Origin: Eledone cirrhosa
Taxonomy: Eukaryota; Mollusca; Cephalopoda; Octopoda; Eledonidae
Reading direction: 5' to 3'
DNA: 64,000 nucleotides
NCBI GenBank assembly: GCA_964016885.1
Contig: OZ024740.1
Location: 301,189,286-301,253,285 of the forward strand
Shown here: piece after piece, positions 22,568 through 35,100 of the stretch
How the letters are laid out: every line of letters begins with the position of its first letter
Numbering within the stretch: the first letter of the stretch is position 1
Translations under genes and position numbers: made by a program
Notes under the pieces: generated by a model
What the model was told of the DNA's origin: nothing
Seen by the model: only the letters and a program-made list of their open reading frames with translations
Databases searched by the model: none

Positions 22568-24511
22568 TGGCTGTAAGGATCAGCTTCTAGTTAGCAAAAT
22601 GATACTGGAAGATTCTCATAATAGACACAAAAATCTATCGATTGCTTTATATAGATTATAAAAAAGCATTCGATAGTTTGCCACACAGTTGGATTGAAAA
22701 ATGTTTAGAGATTTTCAAAATATCCCCCGTTGTCAGGAGGTTTTTGTCATTCAGTATGAAGACATGGAAGACGACATTCCTTTTGAATAGTGAAACAAAA
22801 TCACTGGAAGCTGGAGAAGTTAATATTAATTGTGGAATTTTTCAGGGTGACTCTTTATCACCGCTTTTATTCTGCATCGCACTTATACCATTAAGTAAAA
22901 TGTTCAATGAAACAAAACATGGATATAAAGTCCATGACAAAACCATTAATCACCTGTTCTACATGGATGATCTGAAACTATTTGCAAAAAATGATGAACG
23001 ATTGCAAAGGCTATTATCCACTGTGGAGCAGTTCAGTGATGACATTAATATTGGAGTTTGGACTAGATAAATGCGCCAAAGCAACGTTCACCAGAGGAAA
23101 GGTGCTGAAGAGTTCAGACATTAATCTTGATCGGGAGGACGTGATAAGAGAACTTGATCAAGAAAAAACTTACAAATATCTAGGTGTTTGTGAAGGAGAC
23201 GGAATCAAGCACTCGACAATGAGGGAAAGGATAAGGAAGGAATGTTACCGCAGAGTAAGAGCAATCTTAAGAACGGAATTGAATGCAAGGAATATGATCG
23301 ATGCCATAAACACGGTTGCCATACCAGTAGTAACCTACAGTTACAATGTCATCAACTGGTCAAGCACATGAGATCCGTAGGCTCGATACAAAAATTAAAA
23401 AATTCTTAACCATGCACAGAATGCATCACCCTAAGGCAGATATAGATAGAATATATCTCCCTAGGAAAGAAGGAGGACGTGGGTTAATCCAGTTAGACAT
23501 TACGTTGAAAACTGCAACAATTGGATTATCTACATATCTAAGGGAATCACATGATTGGATGATGAAACTCGTTTTGAAACACGAAAGCATCAAAAGATCA
23601 TATTCCATTACAAAAGATGCACAAAGATACAGTAATGGACTACAAATTTCAGAAGTCCCATTTACTGCTGAAATGGAAAACACAGAAAAAGCAAAGCAGG
23701 TCAAAGTAACTGCAAAGAAAGAACTGCTACAGAAACTGGCTAAGAAATGGCAAGAAAAGCCTCTGTATGGGAAATATCCAGAGCGAGCTAACAATCCTGA
23801 TGTTGACAAAACTTTAACCCATCAGTGGTTGGATCCTCTGGACTGAAATCGGAAACTGAAGGACTGATTATATCAGCACAAGATCAGTGTCTGCCAACAA
23901 AAAATTACCAAGCCAACATAATAAAAAATGGATGTAGCCCATTATGCCGTGTATGCAAAAAACAACCAGAGACCATTGACCATATAATTTCAATGTGCAG
24001 TCCTATAGCTCCAACCGAATACCTAAACAGGCATGACAGAGCTGCACAATACATACATTGGATAATGTGTAAGCATTTTGCCCTGCCCCATCAAAAGAAT
24101 TGGTGGGAGCATCAACCACCTCCCATACTTGAAAAAGATCACATCTCAATCTTGTGGAACTTTAGCATCCAAACAGACCGAAAAATAGATGCAAACAGAC
24201 CTGATATAATATTGAAGGACTTTAAAAAGAGGGTATGCCTGCTAATTGATATGTCTGTTCCAATAGACAAGAATGTATCTATAAAAACATTTGAAAAATT
24301 GAGCAAGTATAAGGACCTGGAGATAGAAATTGGAAAAATGTGGAAATTGAGAACTAAAAGAATACTACTGGTTGTAGGCGCTCTGGGAATGATACCTAAG
24401 GGGTCTAATGATTACTTATCGCAAATCCCAGGAAACCCGCGTATAGGAGAAATACAAAAGATACTACTAATGGGAACTGCCCATATACTAAGGAAGATTC
24501 TGTCAATATAA
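22568..24511 (+). pseudogene. Dong-1 A reverse transcriptase-RLE, four frame breaks
   Basis: Pieces in several frames encode RT motif A (IDYKKAFD near 22655), motif B ([14 protein letters not shown]), motif C (FYMDDLKLF near 22965), the CX2CX8HX4C zinc finger (CRVC...H...C near 23950) and the RLE box (NRPDII...LLIDM near 24200-24260). One-base changes break the frame near 22650, 23050, 23367 and 23840. The break at 23840 (WLDPLD then stop) is identical in copies B and C. The three copies therefore descend from one already damaged sequence. Confidence 0.82.
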
Positions 24512-24655
24512 GTACATCACAAGTCTAAACACTAAAGATGCATGTGTGAGTATGTATGTTCTTTCTTGAACATGGCGGACCTTGTTGTCTCTTGAGGTCA
24601 CTGGTTGTGACTTGGTGATAACTCGTAAGAACATAAAGCAAGATAAATGCAACTG
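22568..24655 (+). mobile_element. Dong-1 (R4/Dong-like non-LTR) copy A, 5'-truncated
   Basis: It begins inside the reverse transcriptase at the GCKDQLLV segment and runs through the C-terminal endonuclease and a 3'UTR (24512-24655) ending ATAAATGCAACTG. It is flanked by (TAA)n on both sides in the sense orientation. Sequence order matches the longer copy F at 54319-59182. Restriction-like endonuclease LINEs of the Dong type are known to insert into TAA repeats, which fits what is seen here. Confidence 0.85.
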
Positions 24656-24700
24656 TAATAATAATAATAATAACAATAATAATAATAATAATAATAATAA
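24656..24700 (+). repeat. (TAA)n spacer between Dong-1 A and B
   Basis: TAA units with one CAA variant. The same tract, including the CAA position, is present after copy B at 26641-26685. Confidence 0.95.
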
Positions 24701-26496
24701 GAGATTTTCAAAATATCCCCCGTTGTCAGGAGGTTTTTGTCATTCAGTATGAAGACATGGAAAACGACACTCCTTTTGAATAGTGAAACAATATTACTCG
24801 AAGTTGGAGAAGTTAATATTAATTGTGGAATTTTTCAGGGTGACTCTTTATCACCACTTTTATTCTGCATCGCACTTATACCATTAAGTAAAATGCTCAA
24901 TGAAACAAAACATGGATATAGAATCTATGACAAAACCATTAATCACTTGTTCTACATGGATGACCTGAAACTATTTGCAAAAAATGATGAACAATTGCAA
25001 GGGCTATTATCTACTGTGGAGCAGTTCAGTGATGACATTAAAATGGAGTTTGGACTAGATTAATGCGCCAAATCAACGTTCACCAGAGGAAAGCTGCTGA
25101 AGAGTTCAGACATTAATCTTGATCGGGGGAACGTGATAAGAGAACTTGATCAAGAAAAAACTTACAAATATCTAGGTGTTTGTGAAGGAGACGGAATCAA
25201 GCATTCGACAATGAGGGAAAGGATAAGGAAGGAATGTTACCGCAGAGTAAGAGCAATCTTAAGTACGGAATTGAAAGCAAGGAATATGATCGATGCCATA
25301 AACACGCTTGCCATACCAGTAGTAACCTACAGTTACAATGTCATCAACTGGTCAAACACAGAGATCCGTAGGCTCGATACAAAAATTCTAAAATTCTTAA
25401 CCATGCACAGAATGCATCACTCTAAGGCAGATATAGATAGAATATATCTCCCTAGGAAAGAAGGAGGACGTGGGTTAGTCCAGTTAGACATTGCGTTGAA
25501 AACAATTGGATTATCTACATATCTAAGGGAATCACATGATTGGATGATGAAACTCGTTTTGAAACACGAAAGCATCAAAAGATCATATTCCATTACAAAA
25601 GATGCACAAAGATACAGTAATGGACTACACATTTCAGAAGTCCCATTTACTGCTGAAATGGAAAACACAGAAAAAGCAAAGCAGGTAAAAGTAACTGCAA
25701 AGAAAGAACTGCTACAGAAACTGGCTAAGAAATGGCAAGAAAAGCCTCTGTATGGAAAATACCCTGAACGAGCTAACGATCCTGATATTGACAAAACTTT
25801 AACCCATCAGTGGTTGGATCCTCTGGACTGAAATCGGAAACTGAAGGACTGATTATATCAGCACAAGATCAGTGTCTGCCAACAAAAAATTACCAAGCGA
25901 ACATAATAAAAAATGGATGCAGCCCATTATGCCGTGTGTGCAAAAAACAACCAGAGACCATTGACCATATAATTTCAATGTGCAGTCCTATAGCTCCAAC
26001 CGAATACCTAAACAGGCATGACAGAGCTGCACAATACATACATTGGATAATGTGTAAGCATTTTGCCCTGCCCCATCAAAAGAATTGGTGGGAGCATCAA
26101 CCACCTCCCATACTTGAAAAAGATCACATCTCAATCTTGTGGAACTTTAGCATCCAAACAGACCGAAAAATAGATGCAAACAGACCTGATATAATATTGA
26201 AGGACTTTAAAAATAGGGTATGCCTGCTAATTGATATGTCTGTTCCAATAGACAAGAATGTATCTATAAAATCATTTGAAAAATTGAGCAAGTATAAGGA
26301 CCTGGAGATAGAAATTGGAAAAATGTGGAAATTGAGAACTAAAAGAATACTACTGGTTGTAGGCGCTCTGGGAATGATACCTAAGGGGTCTAATGATTAC
26401 TTATCGCAAATCCCAGGAAACCCGCGTATAGGAGAAATACAAAAGATACTACTAATGGGAACTGCCCATATACTAAGGAAGATTCTGTCAATATAA
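24701..26496 (+). pseudogene. Dong-1 B reverse transcriptase-RLE fragment
   Basis: The protein starts after motif A. Motif B and FYMDDLKLF (motif C) are present, followed by a nonsense codon in FGLD-stop (25061-25063), the frame break at 25825, the CCHC zinc finger near 25935 and the RLE box near 26185-26240. Compared with A it lacks two codons (GTGAAAACTGCAACAATT shortened) near 25500. It cannot make an active enzyme. Confidence 0.82.
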
Positions 26497-26640
26497 GTAC
26501 ATCACAAGTCTAAACACTAAAGATGCATGTGTGAGTATGTATGTTCTTTCTTGAACATGGCGGACCTTGTTGTCTCTTGAGGTCACTGGTTGTGACTTGG
26601 TGATAACTCGTAAGAACATAAAGCAAGATAAATGCAACTG
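24701..26640 (+). mobile_element. Dong-1 copy B, 5'-truncated, tandem chimera
   Basis: It starts at GAGATTTTCAAAATATCCCC, exactly the start of copy C at 26686, so the two are offset by 1985 bp. Its 5' part matches C, including a shared AAA to TAA stop. Its distal 3' part and flank match A. This mosaic pattern points to recombination between A and C and not to separate insertion. Confidence 0.85.
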
Positions 26641-26685
26641 TAATAATAATAATAATAACAATAATAATAATAATAATAATAATAA
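26641..26685 (+). repeat. (TAA)n spacer between Dong-1 B and C
   Basis: It is identical in layout to the tract at 24656-24700, as expected from a tandem duplication. Confidence 0.95.
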
Positions 26686-28472
26686 GAGATTTTCAAAATA
26701 TCCCCCGTTGTCAGGAGGTTTTTGTCATTCAGTATGAAGACATGGAAAACGACACTCCTTTTGAATAGTGAAACAATATTACTCGAAGTTGGAGAAGTTA
26801 ATATTAATTGTGGAATTTTTCAGGGTGACTCTTTATCACCACTTTTATTCTGCATCGCACTTATACCATTAAGTAAAATGCTCAATGAAACAAAACATGG
26901 ATATAGAATCTATGACAAAACCATTAATCACTTGTTCTACATGGATGACCTGAAACTATTTGCAAAAAATGATGAACAATTGCAAGGGCTATTATCTACT
27001 GTGGAGCAGTTCAGTGATGACATTAAAATGGAGTTTGGACTAGATTAATGCGCCAAATCAACGTTCACCAGAGGAAAGCTGCTGAAGAGTTCAGACATTA
27101 ATCTTGATCGGGGGAACGTGATAAGAGAACTTGATCAAGAAAAAACTTACAAATATCTAGGTGTTTGTGAAGGAGACGGAATCAAGCATTCGACAATGAG
27201 GGAAAGGATAAGGAAGGAATGTTACCGCAGAGTAAGAGCAATCTTAAGTACGGAATTGAAAGCAAGGAATATGATCGATGCCATAAACACGCTTGCCATA
27301 CCAGTAGTAACCTACAGTTACAATGTCATCAACTGGTCAAACACAGAGATCCGTAGGCTCGATACAAAAATTCTAAAATTCTTAACCATGCACAGAATGC
27401 ATCACTCTAAGGCAGATATAGATAGAATATATCTCCCTAGGAAAGAAGGAGGACGTGGGTTAGTCCAGTTAGACATTGCGTTGAAAACAATTGGATTATC
27501 TACATATCTAAGGGAATCACATGATTGGATGATGAAACTCGTTTTGAAACACGAAAGCATCAAAAGATCATATTCCATTACAAAAGATGCACAAAGATAC
27601 AGTAATGGACTACACATTTCAGAAGTCCCATTTACTGCTGAAATGGAAAACACAGAAAAAGCAAAGCAGGTAAAAGTAACTGCAAAGAAAGAACTGCTAC
27701 AGAAACTGGCTAAGAAATGGCAAGAAAAGCCTCTGTATGGAAAATACCCTGAACGAGCTAACGATCCTGATATTGACAAAACTTTAACCCATCAGTGGTT
27801 GGATCCTCTGGACTGAAATCGGAGACAGAAGGACTGATTATATCAGCACAAGATCAGTGTCTGCCAACAAAAAATTACCAAGCGAACATAATAAAAAATG
27901 GATGCAGCCCATTATGCCGTGTGTGCAAAAAACAACCAGAGACCATTGACCATATAATTTCAATGTGCAGTCCTATAGCTCCAACCGAATACCTAAACAG
28001 GCATGACAGAGCTGCACAATGGATAATGTGTAAGCATTTTGCCCTGCCCCATCAAAAGAATTGGTGGGAGCATCAACCACCTCCCATACTTGAAAAAGAT
28101 CACATCTCAATCTTGTAGAACTTTAGCATCCAAACAGACCGAAAAATAGATGCACATAGACCTGATATAATATTGAAGGACTTTAAAAAGAGGGTATGCC
28201 TGCTAATTGATATGTCCGTTCCAATAGAAAAGAATGTATCTATAAAAACATTTGAAAAATTGAGCAAGTATAAGGACCTGGAGATAAAAATTGGAAAAAT
28301 GTGGAAATTGAGAACTAAAAGAATACCAGCGGTTGTGGGCGCTCTGGGAATGATACCTAAGGGGTCTGATGATTACTTATCGCAAATCCCAGGAAACCCG
28401 CGTATAGGAGAAATACAAAAGATAGTACCAATGGGAACTGCTCATATACTAAGGAAGATTCTGTCAATATAA
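26686..28472 (+). pseudogene. Dong-1 C reverse transcriptase-RLE fragment
   Basis: The order is as in copy B: motif B, YMDD, a stop at 27046-27048, the shared frame break near 27810 and the zinc finger near 27920. A private nonsense codon at 28116-28118 comes just before the RLE domain (PDII box near 28160, LLIDM near 28205). Its C-terminus reads RIPAVVGALG where A and B read RILLVVGALG. Confidence 0.82.
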
Positions 28473-28614
28473 GTACATCACAAGTCTAAACACTAAAGGT
28501 GCATGTTTGAGTATGTATGATCTTACTTGACATGGCGGACCTTGTTGTCTCTTGAGGTCAATGGTTGTGACTTGGTGATAACTCGTATGAACATAAAGCA
28601 AGATAAATGCAACT

Positions 28615-28615
<1 letters not shown>
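26686..28615 (+). mobile_element. Dong-1 copy C, 5'-truncated
   Basis: It has the same 5' truncation point, nonsense codon and frame break as copy B. Its distal part differs: a 9-base deletion near 28019, a TGG to TAG change near 28117 and a 3'UTR with several substitutions. It is flanked by (TAA)n. Confidence 0.85.

Positions 28616-28650
<35 letters not shown>
28616..28650 (+). repeat. (TAA)n between Dong-1 C and Dong-2 L
   Basis: About 11 TAA units form the junction between two different families in the same orientation. Confidence 0.95.
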
Positions 28651-28651
<1 letters not shown>

Positions 28652-31600
28652 AGGAACCTGACTGTCAACCAAATACTGCTGATGTTGGAGGAAGGAGAAG
28701 AAGGAAAGGGGCCAGAACCAACTGGACGAAAGAATTGAATAGAACTGTTATGCAATGTTACCTGAAAAGTAACCCCAAGGAGAGGGGCTACAGGAGACGG
28801 ATGCATAACATCTGGAACGAGATTGGTTTATTTAAATTAGATGAACAAAAATTGGCCGGGCAGGCTCGGGTAATAAGAACTAATGGATGGATAAGCGAGC
28901 TGGAACTGGAGGAACTGAGCAGAGAGAATGGCTTGGAGATGGCGGGTGGAGTATGCCAGACAAGCGAGCCAGTGGGAAATGAAGGTGAAGAGGTCCTGAG
29001 AACGGAGGAACCACCCGAAGCAGACAATGATCTGAATACTGAGATAAATAATACCTGGAACAGAGATACGGCCACTGAGGAGATGAATGCTGACGGGCTA
29101 GGACAAGATTCGGTTGACATCCTAAATTTAGTGGTAGATGAATTGAACAATGATAGTGGGAGACCTATGAACCTAAGATTTGTAGACAGGAAAAAGTTAA
29201 AAGAAACAACAGCTAAGGTAAACAAAGTCATCCCATACCTTGAGGCGAGGAGCCTTCACCAGTGCACCAATATCCTCAAAGCAACAGCAAATACGGTGAG
29301 GAAACTACTTGGTATAAAAGCGAGAGGAAACAACAGACAAGAAAGAGCAGAGCCATGGTGGAAGAAACGACTGTGTGGGCAAATCGGGGAAATGAGAAAT
29401 GACATAGGAAAGCTTGAGTCACTACTGAATGGGACACTAAAAAACATAGACACTAAAAATAGACTGGAAATAAAATACAAAACTAGGAGGAAAAAGCTAA
29501 ATATTATCATAGAGGAACTGAAGCAACGCATTGTAGCAAAGAGTGCAAAAATCAGGCGATACGAGAACAGAGTCAGTCAGTATAAACAGAACCGCATGTT
29601 CGACAACAACCAGAAGATGCTGTTTGGACAGCTTGAGGGGAAAGAAAGAGGCAACGACTTGATCCCTGGGGCGGAGCAAACTAAAACATTCTGGAGAGGA
29701 ATATGGGAGCAGGATGTTAGACACAATGCCCAGGCAGGGTGGATTGAGACAGTACAGAGGGAGATCGGTGAGCAGGCACAACAACAAACTGATTTGAGTA
29801 TCACAGTTGAAACTCTTAAGGGGCAGGCCAAAAAAAAACCAACTGGAAATCACCAGGCCCAGATGGTGTGCAGGGGTATTGGATTAAACATTTAACATCC
29901 CTCCACCCGTAGCTGACGGCCATGTTCAATGACTGCTTGGTGTCGGGTGAGGTGCCAGAGTGGTTGACAAAAGGTACCACAGTTCTGATAATGAAAAACC
30001 GAATCAAGGGTAATGATGTTACCAACTATAGACCTATCACATGTCTGTCCGTAATGTGGAAACTGTTGACGAGCATTGTGTCTGAGGAAATCTACCATCA
30101 CCTCCACACAAACAACTTGTTACCGGACGAACAGAAAGGATGCCGAAAGAAGTCACGTGGTACAAAGGACCAGTTGCTTATTGATAAGATGGTAATGGGG
30201 AATTGCAGGAGGAGACACACTGATCTTGCCATGGGATGGATAGACTACAGAAAGGCATTTGACATGGTGCCTCATTCCTGGATCACCAAAAGCCTGGAGA
30301 TCTTCAGTGTGGCAGATAACATCAGACAGTTGCTAGGCAGGAGTATGGGGTCCTGGGAGACAGAGTTGACATCAACTGCAGTATCCTTGGGAAGCGTGAA
30401 GATCAAGAGAGGTATCTTCCAGGGAGATAGCCTGTCCCCTCTGTTGTTTGTCCTTGCCCTGATGCCCTTGACCATTATGCTGCGAAAAGTGAGAGCAGGA
30501 TACAAGTTGGGAAGGGGAGAGCTTACCATCAATCACCTCCTCTTCATGGACGATCTTAAGCTCTTCGGGAAAAGTGAGAAGGAGTTGGATGTGCTTGTTG
30601 ACACTGTTCGTATTTTCAGCAATGATATATGTATGCAGTTTGGTATTAGTAAATGTGGAGTCATTGTGATGAGGAGGGGTAGGTTGAGCAGAAGTGACGG
30701 GATCCAGATACCAACAGGTGAGATGATAAATGAAATTGACTCTGAGGAAGGATACAAGTATTTGGGCGTTCTGGAGGCTGATGGCATAAAGAACAAAAAA
30801 ATGAAGGAATTGTTAAGAACTGAATACATTCGGAGAGTAAGGAGCGTATTGAAGTCACATCTGAACAGCAGAAATGCCATAAGCGCAGTAAATTCCCGAG
30901 CTGTGTCTATTATTAGGTACAGTGCGGGAATTCTGAGATGGAATGTTGCTGAACAAAAAGAAATGGATAGGAAGACTAGGAAGCTATTGACTATCTACAA
31001 CATGTTCCACAAGAGGAGTGATGTCGATAGACTCTACCTAAGGAGATCTGAGGGTGGAAGAGGTCTTATCAGCATAGAGGACTGTGTTCAGATGGAGAAA
31101 AACAACCTATACAAATACGTGACCTATAGTAAGGAGCCAATGCTCAGAACTGTACTGAAGGAGGGGACAGTAGGCCAGGGGATGTCCAAGGAGGAAATAA
31201 CATCAAGGAGGAAGAGCAGCCTTAAGGGAAAATCCCTTCATAGTACCTTCTTTGAGAAAACTGAATTTAGAGATCCACAGACATGGAACTGGTTGAGAAG
31301 AGGAGACCTCAAAAAGGCTACAGAAGGAATGCTAATGGCTGCGCAGGAGCAGGCCCTCAAAACGAAGTGGTTGAAGCACCATATCTACAAGGAGGAGGCT
31401 AGCCCACTGTGCAGGATCTGTGGAGAGAGAGAGGAGACTGTGGCTCACATTGTGTCCGAGTGTAAACACCTAGCCCAAACCCACTATAAGGGCTGGAGAC
31501 ACGATGTGATGGGCAGGGTGATCCACTGGCACCTGTGCAAAGTAAACAATTTACCACATTCTGAGAAATGGTATGAGCATAGGCCAGAGGCGGTGATGGA

Positions 31601-32063
31601 GAACAATCAGGTGAAGGTGCTGTGGGATTTTAGGATACAGACGGACAAAAAACTGGAACACAATAGACCTGACCTGGTGGTTGTGGACAAAGAAAAAAGA
31701 TCGTGTCTGATTGTGGATGTGGCCTGCCCGTTCGACACGAGAGTGCAAGAGAAGGAGAAGGAGAAAATTAACCGATACCAGGACCTAAAATGGGAGGTGA
31801 AAAGGATTTGGAACTGCCATGAAGTCAAAGTGATCCCGATTGTCATAGGCGCACTGGGGACTAACTCCAAAATTTTCCAGGGATGGTTAAAGAAAATCAG
31901 CCCCTTCACGCTTTTTGGAACGCTTCAAAAGGCATGCTTGCTTGGAACAGCAAGAACCCTCCGATACGTCCTGAATATCTGAGGCTGCAGGTAGTGGCTT
32001 GATATTCAATCCAACGGACTTTCCAGTTAACCAACATCAATGACTGAGATTCAAGGAATAACA
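28651..32063 (+). mobile_element. Dong-2 (R4/Dong-like) copy L, 5'-truncated
   Basis: It runs from within the N-terminal coding region to a 3'UTR that ends GATTCAAGGAATAACAAC, followed by AAT units. It is about 3.4 kb. Its mirror copy R starts only about 35 bases away. Dong-2 shares domain order with Dong-1 but by eye only about 45% of amino acids in the polymerase, so it is a separate family. Confidence 0.87.
28652..31982 (+). pseudogene. Dong-2 L reverse transcriptase with restriction-like endonuclease
   Basis: Two frames cover almost the whole protein: 28652-29895 and 29922-31982 (686 codons). The N-terminus has a helical, Myb/HTH-like segment (TNWTKELNRTV ... GYRRRMHNIW ... ELELEEL). In the 686-codon part RT motif A is WIDYRKAFD (Asp 108), motif [10 protein letters not shown], motif [11 protein letters not shown] (Asp 210-211), the zinc finger C497-C500-H509-C514 and the RLE PD 583-584 with Asp 599. 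Copy R reads through the gap between them, which in L is a one-base loss in an A-run near 29830 plus a TAG at about 29910. These appear to be the only two lesions. Confidence 0.88.
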
Positions 32064-32109
32064 ACAATAATAATAATAATTATTATTATTATTATTATTG
32101 TTGTTATTC
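32056..32109. repeat. palindrome centre, (AAT)n meeting (ATT)n
   Basis: GAATAACAACAATAATAAT is followed by its own complement. The sense of the TAA repeat flips here from plus to minus strand, and with it the orientation of all Dong copies to the right. Confidence 0.92.
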
Positions 32110-32182
32110 CTTGAATCTCAGTCATTGATGTTGGTTAACTGGAAAGTCCGTTGGATTGAATATCAAGCCACTACCTGCAGCC

Positions 32183-35100
32183 TCAGATATTCAGGACGTA
32201 TCGGAGGGTTCTTGCTGTTCCAAGCAAGCATGCCTTTTGTAGCGTTCCAAAAAGCGTGAAGGGGCTGATTTTCTTTAACCATCCCTGGAAACTTTTGGAG
32301 ATAGTCCCCAGTGCGCCTATGACAATCGGGATCACTTTGACTTCATGGCAGTTCCAAATCCTTTTCACCTCCCACTTTAGGTCCTGGTATCGGTTAATTT
32401 TCTCCCTCTCCTTCTCTTGCACTCTCGTGTCGAAAGGGCAGGCCACATCCACAATCAGGCACGATCTTTTTTCTTTGTCCACAACCACCAGGTCAGGTCT
32501 ATTGTGTTCCAGTTGTTTGTCCGTCTGTATCCTAAAATCCCACAGCACCTTCACCTGATTGTTCTCCATCACCGCCTCTGGCCTATGCTCATACCATTTC
32601 TCAGAATGTGGTAAATTGTTTACTTTGCACAGGTGCCAGTGGATCACCCTGCCCATCACATCGTGTCTCCAGCCCTTATAGTGGGTCTGGGCTAGGTGTT
32701 TACACTCGGACACAATGTGAGCCACAGTCTCCTCTCTCTCTCTCCACAGATCCTGCACAGTGGGCTAGCCTCCTCCTTGTAGATATGGTGCTTCAACCAC
32801 TTCGTTTTGAGGGCCTGCTCCTCCGCAGCCATTAGCATTCCTTCTGTAGCCTTTTTGAGGTCTCCTCTTTTTAACCAGTTCCATGTCTGTGGATCTCTAA
32901 ATTCAGTTTTCTCAAAGAAGGTACTATGAAGGGATTTTCCCTTAAGGCTGCTCTTCCTCCTTGATGTTATTTCCTCCTTGGACATCCCCTGGCCTACTGT
33001 CCCCTCCTTCAGTACAGTTCTGAGCATTGGCTCCTTACTATAGGTCACGTATTTGTATAGGTTGTTTTTCTCCATCTGAACACAGTCCTCTATGCTGATA
33101 AGACCTCTTCCACCCTCAGATCTCCTTAGGTAGAGTCTATCGACATCACTCCTCTTGTGGAACATGTTGTAGATAGTCAATAGCTTCCTAGTCTTCCTAT
33201 CCATTTCTTTTTGTTCAGCAACATTCCATCTCAGAATTCCCGCACTGTACCTAATAATAGACACAGCTCGGGAATTTACTGCGCTTATGGCATTTCTGCT
33301 GTTCAGATGTGACTTCAATACGCTCCTTACTCTCCGAATGTATTCAGTTCTTAACAATTCCTTCATTTTTTTGTTCTTTATGCCATCGGCCTCCAGAACG
33401 CCCAAATACTTGTATCCTTCCTCAGAGTCAATTTCCTTTATCATCTCACCTGTTGGTATCTGGATCCCGTCACCTCTGCTCAATCTACCCCTCTTCATCA
33501 CAATGACTCCACATTTACCAATACCAAAACTGCATACATATATCACTGCTGAAAATACGGACAGTGTCAACAAGCACATCCAACTCCTTCTCACTTTTCC
33601 CGAAGAGCTTAAGATCGTCCATGAAGAGGAGGTGATTGATGGCAAGCTCTCCCCTTCCCAACTTGTATCCTGCTCTCACTTTTCGCAGCATAATGGTCAA
33701 GGGCATCAGGGCAAGGACAAACAACAGAGGGGACAGGCTATCTCCCTGGAAGATACCTCTCTTGATCTTCACGTTTCCCAAGGATACTCCAGTTGATGTC
33801 AACTCTGTCTCCCAGGACCCCATACTCCTGCCTAGCAACTGTCTGATGTTATCCGCCACCCTGAAGATCTCCAGGCTTTTGGTGATCCAGGAATGAGGCA
33901 CCATGTCAAATGCCTTTCTGTAGTCTATCCATCCCATGGCAAGATCAGTGTGTCTCCTCCTGCAATTCCCCATTACCATCTTATCAATAAGTAACTGGTC
34001 CTTTGTACCACGTGACTTCTTTCGGCATCCTTTCTGTTCGTCCGGTAACACGTTGTTTGTGTGGTGGTGATGGTAGATTTCCTCAGACACAATGCATTAC
34101 GGACAGACATGTGATAGGTCTATAGTTGGTAACATCATTACCCTTGATTCGGTCTTTCATTATCAGAACTGTGGTACCTTTGTCAACCACTCTGGCACCT
34201 CACTGACACCAAGCAGTCATTGAACATGGCCGTCAGCTTCGGGTGGAGGGATGTTAAATGTTTAATCCAATACCCCTGCACACCATCTGGGCCTGGTGAT
34301 TTCCAGTTGGTTAGTTTTTTGGCCTGCCCCTTAAGAGTTTCAACTGTGATACTCAAATCAGTTTGTTGTTGTGCCTGCTCACCGATCTCCCTCTGTACTG
34401 TCTCAATCCACCCTGCCTGGGCATTGTGTCTAACATCCTGCTCCCATATTCCTCTCCAGAATGTTTTAGTTTGCTCCGCTCCAGGGATCAAGTCGTTGCC
34501 TCTTTCTTTCCCCTCAAGCTGTCCAAACAGCATCTTCTGGTTGTTGTCGAACATGCGGTTCTGTTTATACTGACTGACTCTGTTCTCGTATCGCCTGATT
34601 TTTGCACTCTTTGCTACAATGCGTTGCTTCAGTTCCTCTATGATAATATTTAGCTTTTTCCTCCTAGTTTTATATTTTATTTCCAGTCTATTTTTAGTGC
34701 CTATGTTTTTTAGTGTCCCATTCAGTAGTGATTCAAGCTTTCCTATGTTATTTCTCATTTCCCCGATTTGCCCACACAGTCGTTTCTTCCACCATGGCTC
34801 TGCTCTTTCTTGTCTGTTGTTTCCTCTCGCTTTTATACCAAGTAGTTTCCTCACCGTATTTGCTGTTGCTTTGAGGATATTGTTGCACTGGTGAAGGCTC
34901 CTCGCCTCAAGGTATGGGATGACTTTGTTTACCTTAGCTGTTGTTTCTTTTAACTTTTTCCTGTCTACAAATCTTAGGTTCATAGTTCTCCCACTATCAT
35001 TGTTCAATTCATCTACCACTAAATTTAGGATGTCAACCGAATCTTATCCTAGCCCGTCAGCATTCATCTCCTCAGTGGCGTATCTCTGTTCCAGGTATTA

